54,781 bases of DNA from an uncultured Eggerthellaceae bacterium (GTDB lineage Bacteria > Actinomycetota > Coriobacteriia > Coriobacteriales > Eggerthellaceae). The DNA is taken from assembly GCA_910580205.1 (NCBI GenBank), contig CAJTVP010000010.1, forward strand, positions 1 to 54,781, read 5' to 3'. The notes under the pieces were generated by a model. It did not search any database. It had not been told where the DNA came from and worked only from the letters and a program-made list of their open reading frames with translations. The position numbers were made by a program, and so were the translations under genes. Each line of letters starts with the position of its first letter. Position 1 is the stretch's first letter. This document shows, in pieces, positions 5,994-16,672 of the stretch.

Positions 5994-7844
5994 ATGGAAG
6001 AAGTGCTGACCAAGATCGTGGAATCCATGCGCGCCGGGGAGGCCGTGACGCCTCAGGTGGTTGATCGCATCCTGCGGCAGGAGAGCCGCACTCTTCCCGA
6101 TCCCTCGAGACGCCTCTCCAAGCGCCGTCTCATGGCGTGGTACATGCGCCAGCGCGAAGAGCATGGCCCTGCGCTGATGCGCCTTGGGCTCACAGCGCAG
6201 GAGGACGAGGCGCTCATCCATCTGCTCCGGGCGAAGCCGCGCCGGACCGCTTCCGGCGTGACCACGCTCACCGTGCTCACTGAACCGTGGCCCTGCGCCC
6301 ATGATTGTCGTTACTGCCCCAATGATGTGCGGATGCCGAAGAGCTATCTGTCGGATGAGCCGGCATGCCAGCGGGCCGAGCGGTGCTTTTTCGACCCGTA
6401 TCTCCAAGTGGCCGCGCGCCTGCGCGTGCTCAAGGAGATGGGCCATCATACGGACAAAGTGGAGCTCATCGTGCTGGGCGGCACATGGGCTGACTATCCA
6501 GAGCGCTACCGCCTCTGGTTCATCGAGCAGCTGTTCTGCGCCCTGGATGATTTCGGAACCGAAGCGCTCGCCTGCGAAGAGGGACGGCGGCGCGCCCGCT
6601 ACCGCGCCGCGCGGGAAACGGTCTTGGAAGATGGGCGCACGGTGGCTGACGCGCTCGAAGAGCGCTGCGATCAGCTCCAAGCGCAGGTGGATGAGGGGTC
6701 TCTCACCTATGGTGAGGCCTGGGGCTCGCTCAAAGGCCTTCGCCAGCTGTCGTCTCCTGAGGGAAGGGAGGCGTCGTGGGAAGGCTTGGAGGAAGCGCAG
6801 CGGAGGAACGAATGGGCGCGCTCGCGTTGCGTGGGGCTCGTGGTGGAGACGCGGCCCGATGCGGTGAGCGCTCAGGCGTGCGTCGAGATGCGCCGCATGG
6901 GGGTCACGAAGGTCCAGATCGGCATCCAATCCCTTGAGGATCGCGTGCTCGCGCTCAATGGGCGGCCGGAGCAGGTGGGGGACACAGAGCGCGCGCTTCG
7001 GCTTCTGCGCCTGTTCGGATTCAAGAGCCACGTGCACATGATGGCGAATCTGAAGGGCTCCACGCCGAAGGATGACCGCCTTTCCTACGAGACGCTCATG
7101 GAGGATGCGCGGTTCAAGCCCGATGAAGTGAAGCTCTACCCCTGCGCGCTCGTGGAGAGCGCGCCGTTGACGGAGGATCTCGCGGAAGGGTCGTGGGCGC
7201 CCTACGGGGAAGGGGATCTCATCGAGCTTTTGGCCCGTTGCGTGTGCGCCACTCCTCCCTGGACGCGCATCTCCCGCATGATCCGCGACATCCCGTCCCC
7301 TGACATCCTCACGGGGTGCAAGAAGACGAATCTGCGCCAGCTCGTTGAAGCCGAAGTCCTCCGTGGCGGGAGCGCGGTCTCGGAGATGCGGATACGGGAA
7401 GTGGCCACCGCGCAAGTGGACGTGGGGGTGTTGCATCAAGAAGAGCTCTCCTATGCCACGGTGAACACCGAAGAGCGCTTCTTGCAATGGGTGGATGAGA
7501 AGGGCCGCCTGGCGGCGTTTCTGCGCCTGTCTTTCCCTGACCAAGGTGAGCTGCGCCGCCTCCTCCAGGAGCAGCCCAGCCTGCCTCTGGAGGAGAAGCG
7601 CGCCATGATCCGAGAGGTCCATGTCTATGGCCGCGCATCGCGCATCGGCCAGAGCGGAGAGGAAGGCAACCAGCATCAAGGGCTCGGACGCGCGCTCATC
7701 AAGCGCGCTTTCGAGCTCGCCGCAGACGCCGGCTTCGACACGGTGAGCGTCATCAGCGCGGTGGGCACGCGGCGATATTATCGTGGCCTTGGATTCGCGG
7801 ATGATGGCCTGTACCAGACCGCGAGCGTGGCGGCTTTCCGGTGA
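5994..7844 (+). CDS. elp3: Elongator-type tRNA uridine acetyltransferase (bacterial Elp3)
   Basis: A 616-residue protein in two parts. The radical SAM domain has the cluster motif 'CAHDCRYCPND' (CX3CX2C, near residues 102-109), then 'LGGTWADYP' and 'QIGIQSLEDRVL'. The C-terminal GNAT domain has the acetyl-CoA loop 'QHQGLGRALI' and 'GTRRYYRGLGF'. This pairing defines Elp3, which adds a carboxymethyl group to C5 of wobble uridine 34 using acetyl-CoA and SAM. ATG 5994 is chosen because TATAAT lies at 5979-5984; the frame is open upstream but that would precede the promoter. It is divergent from a Trm9-like methyltransferase, which would fit the next step of the pathway. Confidence 0.9.
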   Translation: MEEVLTKIVESMRAGEAVTPQVVDRILRQESRTLPDPSRRLSKRRLMAWYMRQREEHGPALMRLGLTAQEDEALIHLLRAKPRRTASGVTTLTVLTEPWPCAHDCRYCPNDVRMPKSYLSDEPACQRAERCFFDPYLQVAARLRVLKEMGHHTDKVELIVLGGTWADYPERYRLWFIEQLFCALDDFGTEALACEEGRRRARYRAARETVLEDGRTVADALEERCDQLQAQVDEGSLTYGEAWGSLKGLRQLSSPEGREASWEGLEEAQRRNEWARSRCVGLVVETRPDAVSAQACVEMRRMGVTKVQIGIQSLEDRVLALNGRPEQVGDTERALRLLRLFGFKSHVHMMANLKGSTPKDDRLSYETLMEDARFKPDEVKLYPCALVESAPLTEDLAEGSWAPYGEGDLIELLARCVCATPPWTRISRMIRDIPSPDILTGCKKTNLRQLVEAEVLRGGSAVSEMRIREVATAQVDVGVLHQEELSYATVNTEERFLQWVDEKGRLAAFLRLSFPDQGELRRLLQEQPSLPLEEKRAMIREVHVYGRASRIGQSGEEGNQHQGLGRALIKRAFELAADAGFDTVSVISAVGTRRYYRGLGFADDGLYQTASVAAFR

Positions 7845-8011
7845 TCGCCGCCGCTCACCCTCGCTGGCATCCCGTTCGCCCGCAGATGACGCACCGTCGC
7901 CGAGCGCCGATTCCTCACCGTCGTTTCTCGGAAAAAGCCCCCGCGCCAGAAGGGGGAGAGAGGTGTCCGCTGTCCGGGCATCCGTGAGCTCGCCATCGGC
8001 GTGGAAGGGGC

Positions 8012-8017
8012 TATGAT
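8012..8017 (+). promoter_or_regulatory. Possible -10 box before the BTAD regulator gene
   Basis: TATGAT lies 42 bases before ATG 8060 in the 215-base spacer after elp3, followed by AAGGGCGG at 8051-8058. No convincing -35 is seen. The rest of the spacer (7845-8011) shows nothing I can name. Confidence 0.35.
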
Positions 8018-8059
8018 CCTCCAGGCCTCTTCACCGATCCCTTCTCATCAAAGGGCGGT

Positions 8060-10678
8060 ATGCTCATGAGGTCATTCATCGAAGCGAGTTGTTGCCACGG
8101 GATCCAGCCAGCGGGCGTCATCAGCCGAAAGCGGGCTTCAAGGCTTGAATCGGTGGCGAAGCTGCTCAAAGACCGGAAGGTGGCGCGCTTCATCCTGGCG
8201 CCTGACGGATACGGCAAGACCCACGTGGCCTTCGAATACGCCAGCATCATGTTCGCGTTCCAGAACGTCTTCTGGATCAAAGCCGCCTCCCCTTGCTTCG
8301 TCCGCGATCTTGATGCGCGCACGCTCAAAGACGAGATCGCATCCGTGGACCCTGATGCGCGCCTCGTGGTCTTCGACGGGCTTCCCACGCTCGACCCGGA
8401 GCGGGCAGAAGCGCTTTCCAGCCTGGTGGACGATCTGCTCGGAGAAGGGCGCGAAGTCCTCATCACCTGCGCGCCCCATGCGGACATGTATGGGAACCTC
8501 CAAAAGGATCGTGTCGTGTGCAGCGCGCGGGATCTCCTCCTTGGGGCGATGGAGGTGGCGGCGCTGGGGTTGGAGAAGGTGCCGCACAGCAACATAGCCT
8601 GCGTCGCATGGGATCCGAAGGGTGCGGCGCTTCTGATGAAAGGCTGCGCGGATGAGGTGATGCCCGCCGATGTCCGCCTGGCGCTGTTCATCCTGTTGGC
8701 TTTGGGCGAGGGCGCCCTTGACGGCGCGTTGGCCTTCTTCGATCAGAGCCGGCGCGAAGAGATCACAGAGCATCTCCATGGGCATTACACCTTTCTAGGG
8801 ATCGATCTGGATCGCGGAGCGTTCAAAGCCATCCCATTGTCCGCGCGCATGCTCAAAGAACGCCTCATGCCCGCCTTCGATGACGTGCTGAGCGCGGCGT
8901 CTGCGCCGAATGGGGATGCTCTCGCCGCCGCTTTGGCCGATCAGCTGCTCTCCATGGATGAGACCGAGCGCGCCTGCGAGCTCCTCATCTCCTACGGCAG
9001 CGCTGAAAGCGTCGCCGCATGGGTCGAACAGCGCGGATGGCGCATGCTCTGGTCGGGAGACGCTCTCAGCGTCCGTGAGCTCATCGCGTGCGCCTTCAAG
9101 CGCAGGTCTTTGACGACGCCGATGAGGCTTTTGTCCGCATGGGCCTCGTGGCTGCTGGAAGATGAGCAGGGCGCACGCCAAGGCTGTTCGCAGGTGGCCT
9201 CATCGAAGACGGCGACCGCAGAAGAGAAGGTGGTCGCTTCGCCCCTGCTCGTCCGGCTTTCCGATGATGTCGCTGACCCCGGACGGTCGCTCATGCTGGC
9301 AGAGGCTCTCACCGTTCTGGAAGAGCGCGGCGAAGACGGGATCTCCGGACGCGGATGCGAAGCTCAAGGCATGGATTGGCCCGCTTTGGCCCGGTTGCTC
9401 TTCCCGCTCACGGCAGGGGAACTGCCAGATGAAGAGGAGTGCGCCCATCTCATGCGACGAGCGTTCTCCCCTGAGGATGGATCAGAGCCCATCGCGCCCA
9501 TGAACGCGCTTCTGGTCGGCCTGGCATGGGCGATCGAACTGGGAGCGAGTTCCGAGACGCGAGACCCGAAGCGGGATGAGCGCTTGCAACGGCTCGCGTC
9601 GCTGTTCGCCATGGTGGTGAAGGGAGCGAGCGGTCGGGCTCATGAGGATGCGGCCATCTCCCGATCGGTGGCCGTGGGGCTCCTATGCGCCGCCAAGGCT
9701 TGCGAAGCCCAGCCGCCCGTGGCGGCTCTTCTGGGAGAGATGGCCGCGCGCAGGCTCGCTGAGGCGGCGGGGAAGGTCCAGATGAACCTGGATGAGCAGG
9801 CGCGCTCGTTCCGCATGAGCGCAGAGCGCGAACATGAGCGCAAAGCGGCGTTCGATGCCACCCATCCTGACATCTTCCGCTTCTCCACCGCCCGTCCCGT
9901 CATCGCCGTGAGCTCCGTGCCTCAATTGGAGATCAGGATGTTCGGCGGCCTGGAAGTGCGCATCGATGGCCAGATGATCGATCCGCGCAAGCTCTCCCGC
10001 CGCCGTGCGAAGGTGCTCACTTGCGTGCTGGCGCTCAACAAGGGGCATGAGATGACGCGGGAGCGGCTGTGCGACGTCGTCTGGGACGGCAGCCGGTTCG
10101 ACGAATGCAAGAACAGCTTCTACTCCATCTGGGCTGTGCTCAAGCACGCCCTTTCCATTGACGGGGACTGCCCGTATCTCATCCGCTCGCAGACGGGATG
10201 CAGCCTGGATGCGCGCTATCTCTCCACGGACATGGAGGATTTCGAATCCATCTGCTCCATGCTCGTGTTCGGCGGTACGGATTCCCGCTCGTGGGAGGAG
10301 GCCTATGGGCAGGTCGTCACCACCTATGCTGATGCGCTGCTGCCCACGGAGCGCGAGAACGCCTACCTGAATGACGTGCGCGAGCGGTGCCGCAGCCGGA
10401 TGGTGGATGGGCTCATCAGCACTTCAGGCCGCTTGCTGAGGGTGGGGGAGCGCACGGGCGCTCTTTGGTTCTCGCGGGAGGCGCTCAGGCGCGATGAGGA
10501 GCGGGAGGACGTCTACATCTCGCTCATGGAGGCGCAGATCGCCGCCGACCAGCGAGGCCCCGCCCTGGAGACGTACTTCAAATGCCGCAAGTTCATGACC
10601 GGGGATCTGGGCATAGACCCCTCACCGCATCTGGTGGAGCTCTACCGATCCATCATCGAATACGAAGAAGCGATCTGA
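8060..10678 (+). CDS. Large transcriptional regulator: NTPase, winged helix and BTAD domain
   Basis: An 872-residue protein. The N-terminal part has a P-loop 'APDGYGKT' (residues 47-54) and a Walker B-like strand 'RLVVFDGL' (101-108), as in STAND-type NTPases. Residues about 110-610 are alpha-helical filler, probably a TPR-like sensor region. Residues about 621-715 match an OmpR-type winged helix as in SARP regulators ('FGGLEVRIDGQ', 'SRRRAKVL', 'LCDVVWDG'). Residues about 724-872 form a bacterial transcriptional activator domain ending 'LGIDPSPHLVELYRSI'. It most likely binds DNA as a NTP-controlled switch; ligand and targets are unknown. It lies directly before secA. ATG 8066 is an alternative start, better spaced from AAGGGCGG. 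Confidence 0.8.
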   Translation: MLMRSFIEASCCHGIQPAGVISRKRASRLESVAKLLKDRKVARFILAPDGYGKTHVAFEYASIMFAFQNVFWIKAASPCFVRDLDARTLKDEIASVDPDARLVVFDGLPTLDPERAEALSSLVDDLLGEGREVLITCAPHADMYGNLQKDRVVCSARDLLLGAMEVAALGLEKVPHSNIACVAWDPKGAALLMKGCADEVMPADVRLALFILLALGEGALDGALAFFDQSRREEITEHLHGHYTFLGIDLDRGAFKAIPLSARMLKERLMPAFDDVLSAASAPNGDALAAALADQLLSMDETERACELLISYGSAESVAAWVEQRGWRMLWSGDALSVRELIACAFKRRSLTTPMRLLSAWASWLLEDEQGARQGCSQVASSKTATAEEKVVASPLLVRLSDDVADPGRSLMLAEALTVLEERGEDGISGRGCEAQGMDWPALARLLFPLTAGELPDEEECAHLMRRAFSPEDGSEPIAPMNALLVGLAWAIELGASSETRDPKRDERLQRLASLFAMVVKGASGRAHEDAAISRSVAVGLLCAAKACEAQPPVAALLGEMAARRLAEAAGKVQMNLDEQARSFRMSAEREHERKAAFDATHPDIFRFSTARPVIAVSSVPQLEIRMFGGLEVRIDGQMIDPRKLSRRRAKVLTCVLALNKGHEMTRERLCDVVWDGSRFDECKNSFYSIWAVLKHALSIDGDCPYLIRSQTGCSLDARYLSTDMEDFESICSMLVFGGTDSRSWEEAYGQVVTTYADALLPTERENAYLNDVRERCRSRMVDGLISTSGRLLRVGERTGALWFSREALRRDEEREDVYISLMEAQIAADQRGPALETYFKCRKFMTGDLGIDPSPHLVELYRSIIEYEEAI

Positions 10679-10725
10679 TGATGGAGAATCCGCTTGGGCG
10701 GTGGCGGAGAGCGCATCCGCTGTAT

Positions 10726-10731
10726 TAGAAT
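10726..10731 (+). promoter_or_regulatory. -10 box of secA
   Basis: TAGAAT lies 99 bases before ATG 10830 and just after the BTAD regulator gene. The leader contains an imperfect inverted repeat CGTTC-GA-GAACG (10735-10746) and a possible GGCTGC/GCAGCC stem. No clear -35 is visible. The same TAGAAT form recurs before the transketolase, ftsE and ABC-F genes. Confidence 0.55.
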
Positions 10732-10829
10732 GTCCGTTCGAGAACGACCGCCGAGGGGCTGCGGGTCATCCGTGGCAGCCTTCGGCTCATCGGACGCACC
10801 GGCAACGCAGAGAAGATGATAGGCGGAAC

Positions 10830-13590
<2,761 letters not shown>

Positions 13591-13601
<11 letters not shown>

Positions 13602-14676
13602 AGAATGGGAAGCCGCCCGAGCGCGGCTCGAAGACGCGCACGCTTTCTTGAAGGTGGATGATCTCATCGCCCAGGCTTCTGAGCTGGATGAGCTCATGGC
13701 GAGCCCGGGCTTTTGGGATGATGCTCAAAATGCGCAGAAGGTCTCCAAGGAAGCGGCGGATGTGAAAGAATCCATCGCTGAATACGAAGCGGCTGCGTCC
13801 AAGCTGGATGACGCGGCTGCCGCCTATGAGCTGGCCGGCGAAGACGAAGCGTTCATGGCTGAGTATGAAGAGGCCATGGCGGAGCTCTCTCGCATGCTGG
13901 ATGGCCTGGAAGTGTCCTCGTGGTTCTCCGGCCGCTTCGACAAGGGCGGCGCCATCCTCTCCATCAACCCAGGCCAAGGCGGCTTGGAAGCTCAGGACTG
14001 GACGGAGATGCTCTATCGGATGTACCGCAAGTACGCCGAGTCGAAGGGCTGGGCCGTGACGGTGCTGGATCTGGTCCCCGGAGAGGGGATCGGCCTCGAC
14101 AAGGCCACCATCCAGATCGAAGGCAAGAACGCCTTCGGGATGCTCGGCAGCGAAGCGGGCGTGCACCGGCTCGTGCGCATCTCGCCCACGGACGACAAGA
14201 AGCGCCGCCACACCACCTTCGCCGGGGTGGAAGTGCTCCCCATCCTGCCCGATGACATCGAAGTGGAGCTCAACCCCGCGGATGTGCGCGTGGATGTGTA
14301 TCGCTCTTCAGGCCCGGGCGGCCAGTGCGTGAACACCACGGACTCGGCGGTGCGCCTGACGCATCTGCCCACGGGCATCGTGGTCACGTGCCAGAATGAG
14401 AAGAGCCAGCTCCAGAACAAGGAGGCGGCGTTCCGCGTGCTCAAGGCCAAGCTCTATGAGCTGGAAGAGCGCAAGCGCCAGGAGGAGATCGACGGCCTTC
14501 GCGGCGAGAAGATGGACAATTCCTTCGGCAGCCAGATCCGCAACTACGTGCTCTACCCGTACCAGATGGTGAAGGACACGCGCACGGGCATGGAGACCGG
14601 CAACGTGGATGCGGTCCTGGACGGGGATCTGGAGGAGTTCGTCATCGGCTATCACAAATGGAAGGCCACCAGCTGA
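13591..14676 (+). CDS. prfB: Peptide chain release factor 2, with an SPT anticodon motif
   Basis: A 361-residue class I release factor. The GGQ motif is at residues 243-245 ('GPGGQCVNTTDSAVRL'), the hydrolysis site in the ribosome. RF2 rather than RF1 is shown by 'DVYRSSGPGGQ', 'LTHLPTGIVV', 'YVLYPYQMVKD' and the 'NVDAVLDGDL' end. The stop-recognition tripeptide, normally Ser-Pro-Phe, reads Ser-Pro-Thr (198-200). No programmed frameshift is needed: the frame is continuous from ATG 13591. The start lies inside the end of secA (11-base overlap) with only a weak ribosome site, so it is probably translated by coupling. Confidence 0.95.
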
Positions 14677-14736
14677 CGCCATCCCGCGCCCACCGCAGCC
14701 GTCCACCTTCTTGGTCGCGAACGTCGGATGTTCAGA

Positions 14737-14742
14737 TAGAAT
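14737..14742 (+). promoter_or_regulatory. -10 box of the transketolase genes
   Basis: TAGAAT lies in the spacer after prfB, 38 bases before TTG 14781. No good -35 at normal spacing is seen. Confidence 0.5.
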
Positions 14743-14780
14743 CTGCTCGTACGGATGAGGCTGCGACAAGAGAGGCCGCT

Positions 14781-15623
14781 TTGGACATCAAAGACCTTGA
14801 GCTTGTTGCGTGCGACATGCGCGCAGACATCATCGAATGCATCGCGAAAGCGGGAAGCGGGCACCCCGGTGGTTCCCTTTCGTGCACGGACATCCTGTGC
14901 GCTCTGTATTTCGGCGGCGTCCTGGACCATGACCCGCGAAACCCGCGCTGGGAGGATCGGGATCGTTTCATCCTGTCGAAGGGCCATGGAGCGCCCGCGC
15001 TCTACGCCGCGCTCGCCCAAGCGGGCTATTTCCCCCGCGAAGACCTCTTGACCCTGCGCCAGTTGGGCAGCAAGCTCCAAGGGCACCCGGACATGCATCT
15101 GGTCCCTGGCGTGGAAGCGTCCACGGGCTCTCTGGGCCAGGGCCTCTCCATCGCCTGCGGCATCGCTCTGGGCAACCGCCTGGACGGGAGGACGTCAAGC
15201 GTCTTCGCCCTGCTGGGAGATGGAGAATGCCAAGAGGGCCAGGTCTGGGAGGCCATGATGTACGCCGCCCAGATGCGCCTTGACCACCTCATCGCCATCG
15301 TGGACCGCAATGGGCTCCAGATCGACGGCGGCACGGAGGATATCTGCGGTCTGGGCAGCATGGAGGCCAAGCTCGCCGCCTTCGGATGGAGCGTCGCCGT
15401 CGTGGACGGCCATGACATAGGCGCGCTCATCTCCACGCTCTCAGCAGCGAAGGCGGAGCACGACGGCAAGCCGAAGGCGGTCATCGCGAACACGGTCAAG
15501 GGCCGTGGCGTCTCCTTCATGGAGAACCAGACCGGGTGGCACGGCAAGGCCACGGATAAGGAGCAGACGCGGCAGGCTCTGGAGGAGATCAGGGCCGCCC
15601 GAGAAGAGAGGAGCCGGGCATGA
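14781..15623 (+). CDS. Transketolase, N-terminal (thiamine diphosphate-binding) subunit
   Basis: A 280-residue protein equal to the first half of a full transketolase. It shows 'AGSGHPGGSLSCTDIL', 'LSKGHGAPALYA', 'ASTGSLGQGLSIACG', and the thiamine diphosphate motif 'GDGECQEG' ending in 'DRNGLQ'. TTG 14781 is preferred, with AAGAGAGG just upstream and the conserved region beginning at once; the frame is open further up but that overlaps the promoter. With the next gene it moves two-carbon ketol units between sugar phosphates in the pentose phosphate pathway. The next gene starts at an ATGA overlap. Other substrates for split transketolases are possible. Confidence 0.93.
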   Translation: MDIKDLELVACDMRADIIECIAKAGSGHPGGSLSCTDILCALYFGGVLDHDPRNPRWEDRDRFILSKGHGAPALYAALAQAGYFPREDLLTLRQLGSKLQGHPDMHLVPGVEASTGSLGQGLSIACGIALGNRLDGRTSSVFALLGDGECQEGQVWEAMMYAAQMRLDHLIAIVDRNGLQIDGGTEDICGLGSMEAKLAAFGWSVAVVDGHDIGALISTLSAAKAEHDGKPKAVIANTVKGRGVSFMENQTGWHGKATDKEQTRQALEEIRAAREERSRA

Positions 15624-16615
15624 CGGCGCTTGCAAGCCCTGATGAGCGCGCGCAGAAGCGCGCCACCCGCGCGGCGTTCGGACCGGCCCTCATAGAGCTG
15701 GCATCCGAAGGCGTGCCGGTCGTCGCCGTGGACGCGGACCTTTCCGGCTCCACCACCACGGCCAAGTTCGCCGCTTCCTGCGAAGCGAACGCGGATCGCT
15801 TCTTCAACGTGGGGATCGCTGAGCAGAACATGATAGATGTGGCGGCCGGGCTTTCGCTCACGGGCAAGGTGGCCTTCACCGGGTCCTTCGCCGTGTTCGG
15901 GACGGGCCGGGCTTATGACCAGATCAGGAACACGGTCTGCTATGCGGGCCTTGACGTGAAGGTCTGCCCCACCCATGCGGGCGTTTCCGTGGGTCCCGAT
16001 GGAGGCACCCATCAGATGCTCGAGGACATGGCGCTCATGCGGGCGCTCCCTCACATGAAAGTGCTCGTTCCCGCCGACTACGCCTCAGCGCTCTCGGCCA
16101 TCCGCTTGGCTGCGGCCACGCCGGGGCCGGTCTATGTCCGCATGGGCCGCGCCAGCGTGAACGCGGTGTACGCGGACGGCGCCCAGATGGAGCTGGGACG
16201 CGCCCAGCTGCTCCGGGAAGGGGCGGATGTGACCATCGTCGCCTGCGGCGTGGAGGTCACCGAGGCGCTCAAAGCGGCAGAGGCCCTTGCCGCCCAAGGG
16301 ATCCGAGCGGAGGTGGTGGACGCGTTCTCCGTGAAGCCGTTGGACGAGGCGGCCATCCTCGCGTCCGCGGAGAAGACGGGATGCGTCGTCACCGCGGAGG
16401 AGCATTCAGTCAACGGAGGGCTGGGGGAGGCGGTGGCGCACCTGCTGGCCGCGTCGCATCCGGTTCCCTGCGAGATGGTGGGGATGCAGGACCGCTTCGG
16501 GAAGTCCGGGGGATTCGACGAGCTCATGGCCGCTTTCGGCCTTGATGCCAAGGCAATCGAAGAGGCCGCCTTGCGCGCGGTGATGCGCAAAGGGCGTTTG
16601 CCGCAGGGCTCATAG
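15620..16615 (+). CDS. Transketolase, C-terminal subunit
   Basis: A 331-residue protein forming the second half of transketolase: pyrimidine-binding domain with 'ADLSGSTTT', the catalytic Glu segment 'FNVGIAEQNMIDVAAGL', 'THAGVSVGPDGGTHQ', and a C-terminal transketolase domain ('VYVRMGR', 'VVDAFSVKPLD', 'VVTAEEHSVNGGLG'). Its ATG overlaps the TGA of the first subunit (ATGA), which favours equal synthesis and assembly of a two-chain enzyme. It is distinguished from dxs by lack of the N-terminal half; dxs is found separately at 26966. Confidence 0.93.
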   Translation: MTALASPDERAQKRATRAAFGPALIELASEGVPVVAVDADLSGSTTTAKFAASCEANADRFFNVGIAEQNMIDVAAGLSLTGKVAFTGSFAVFGTGRAYDQIRNTVCYAGLDVKVCPTHAGVSVGPDGGTHQMLEDMALMRALPHMKVLVPADYASALSAIRLAAATPGPVYVRMGRASVNAVYADGAQMELGRAQLLREGADVTIVACGVEVTEALKAAEALAAQGIRAEVVDAFSVKPLDEAAILASAEKTGCVVTAEEHSVNGGLGEAVAHLLAASHPVPCEMVGMQDRFGKSGGFDELMAAFGLDAKAIEEAALRAVMRKGRLPQGS

Positions 16616-16619
16616 GTGG

Positions 16620-16625
16620 TAGAAT
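16620..16625 (+). promoter_or_regulatory. -10 box of ftsEX
   Basis: TAGAAT begins 5 bases after the transketolase stop and lies 47 bases before GTG 16673. GGAG at 16661-16664 is the ribosome site. Confidence 0.5.
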
Positions 16626-16672
16626 GATAGAGTTTGCAGTCATGGATACACAATTGATACGGAGCATCTACC

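Noticed and set aside
5652..7679. A 675-residue open frame antisense to elp3
   Set aside because: It mirrors elp3 codons in a GC-rich genome, has no ribosome site and no recognisable motif; the plus-strand protein has clear catalytic motifs.
7845..8059. Possible RNA gene or small protein in the spacer after elp3
   Set aside because: Only a short CGGC/GCCG pairing and a weak -10 are visible, and the open frame there has no support.
10735..10746. CGTTC-GA-GAACG as an SOS (LexA) box
   Set aside because: It is only a 5-base inverted repeat in the wrong arrangement for the known actinobacterial box, and secA is not an SOS gene.
10701..10829. Upstream extension of SecA in frame from GTG 10701
   Set aside because: It begins before the TAGAAT promoter box and is not like the SecA N-terminus; ATG 10830 gives the conserved start.
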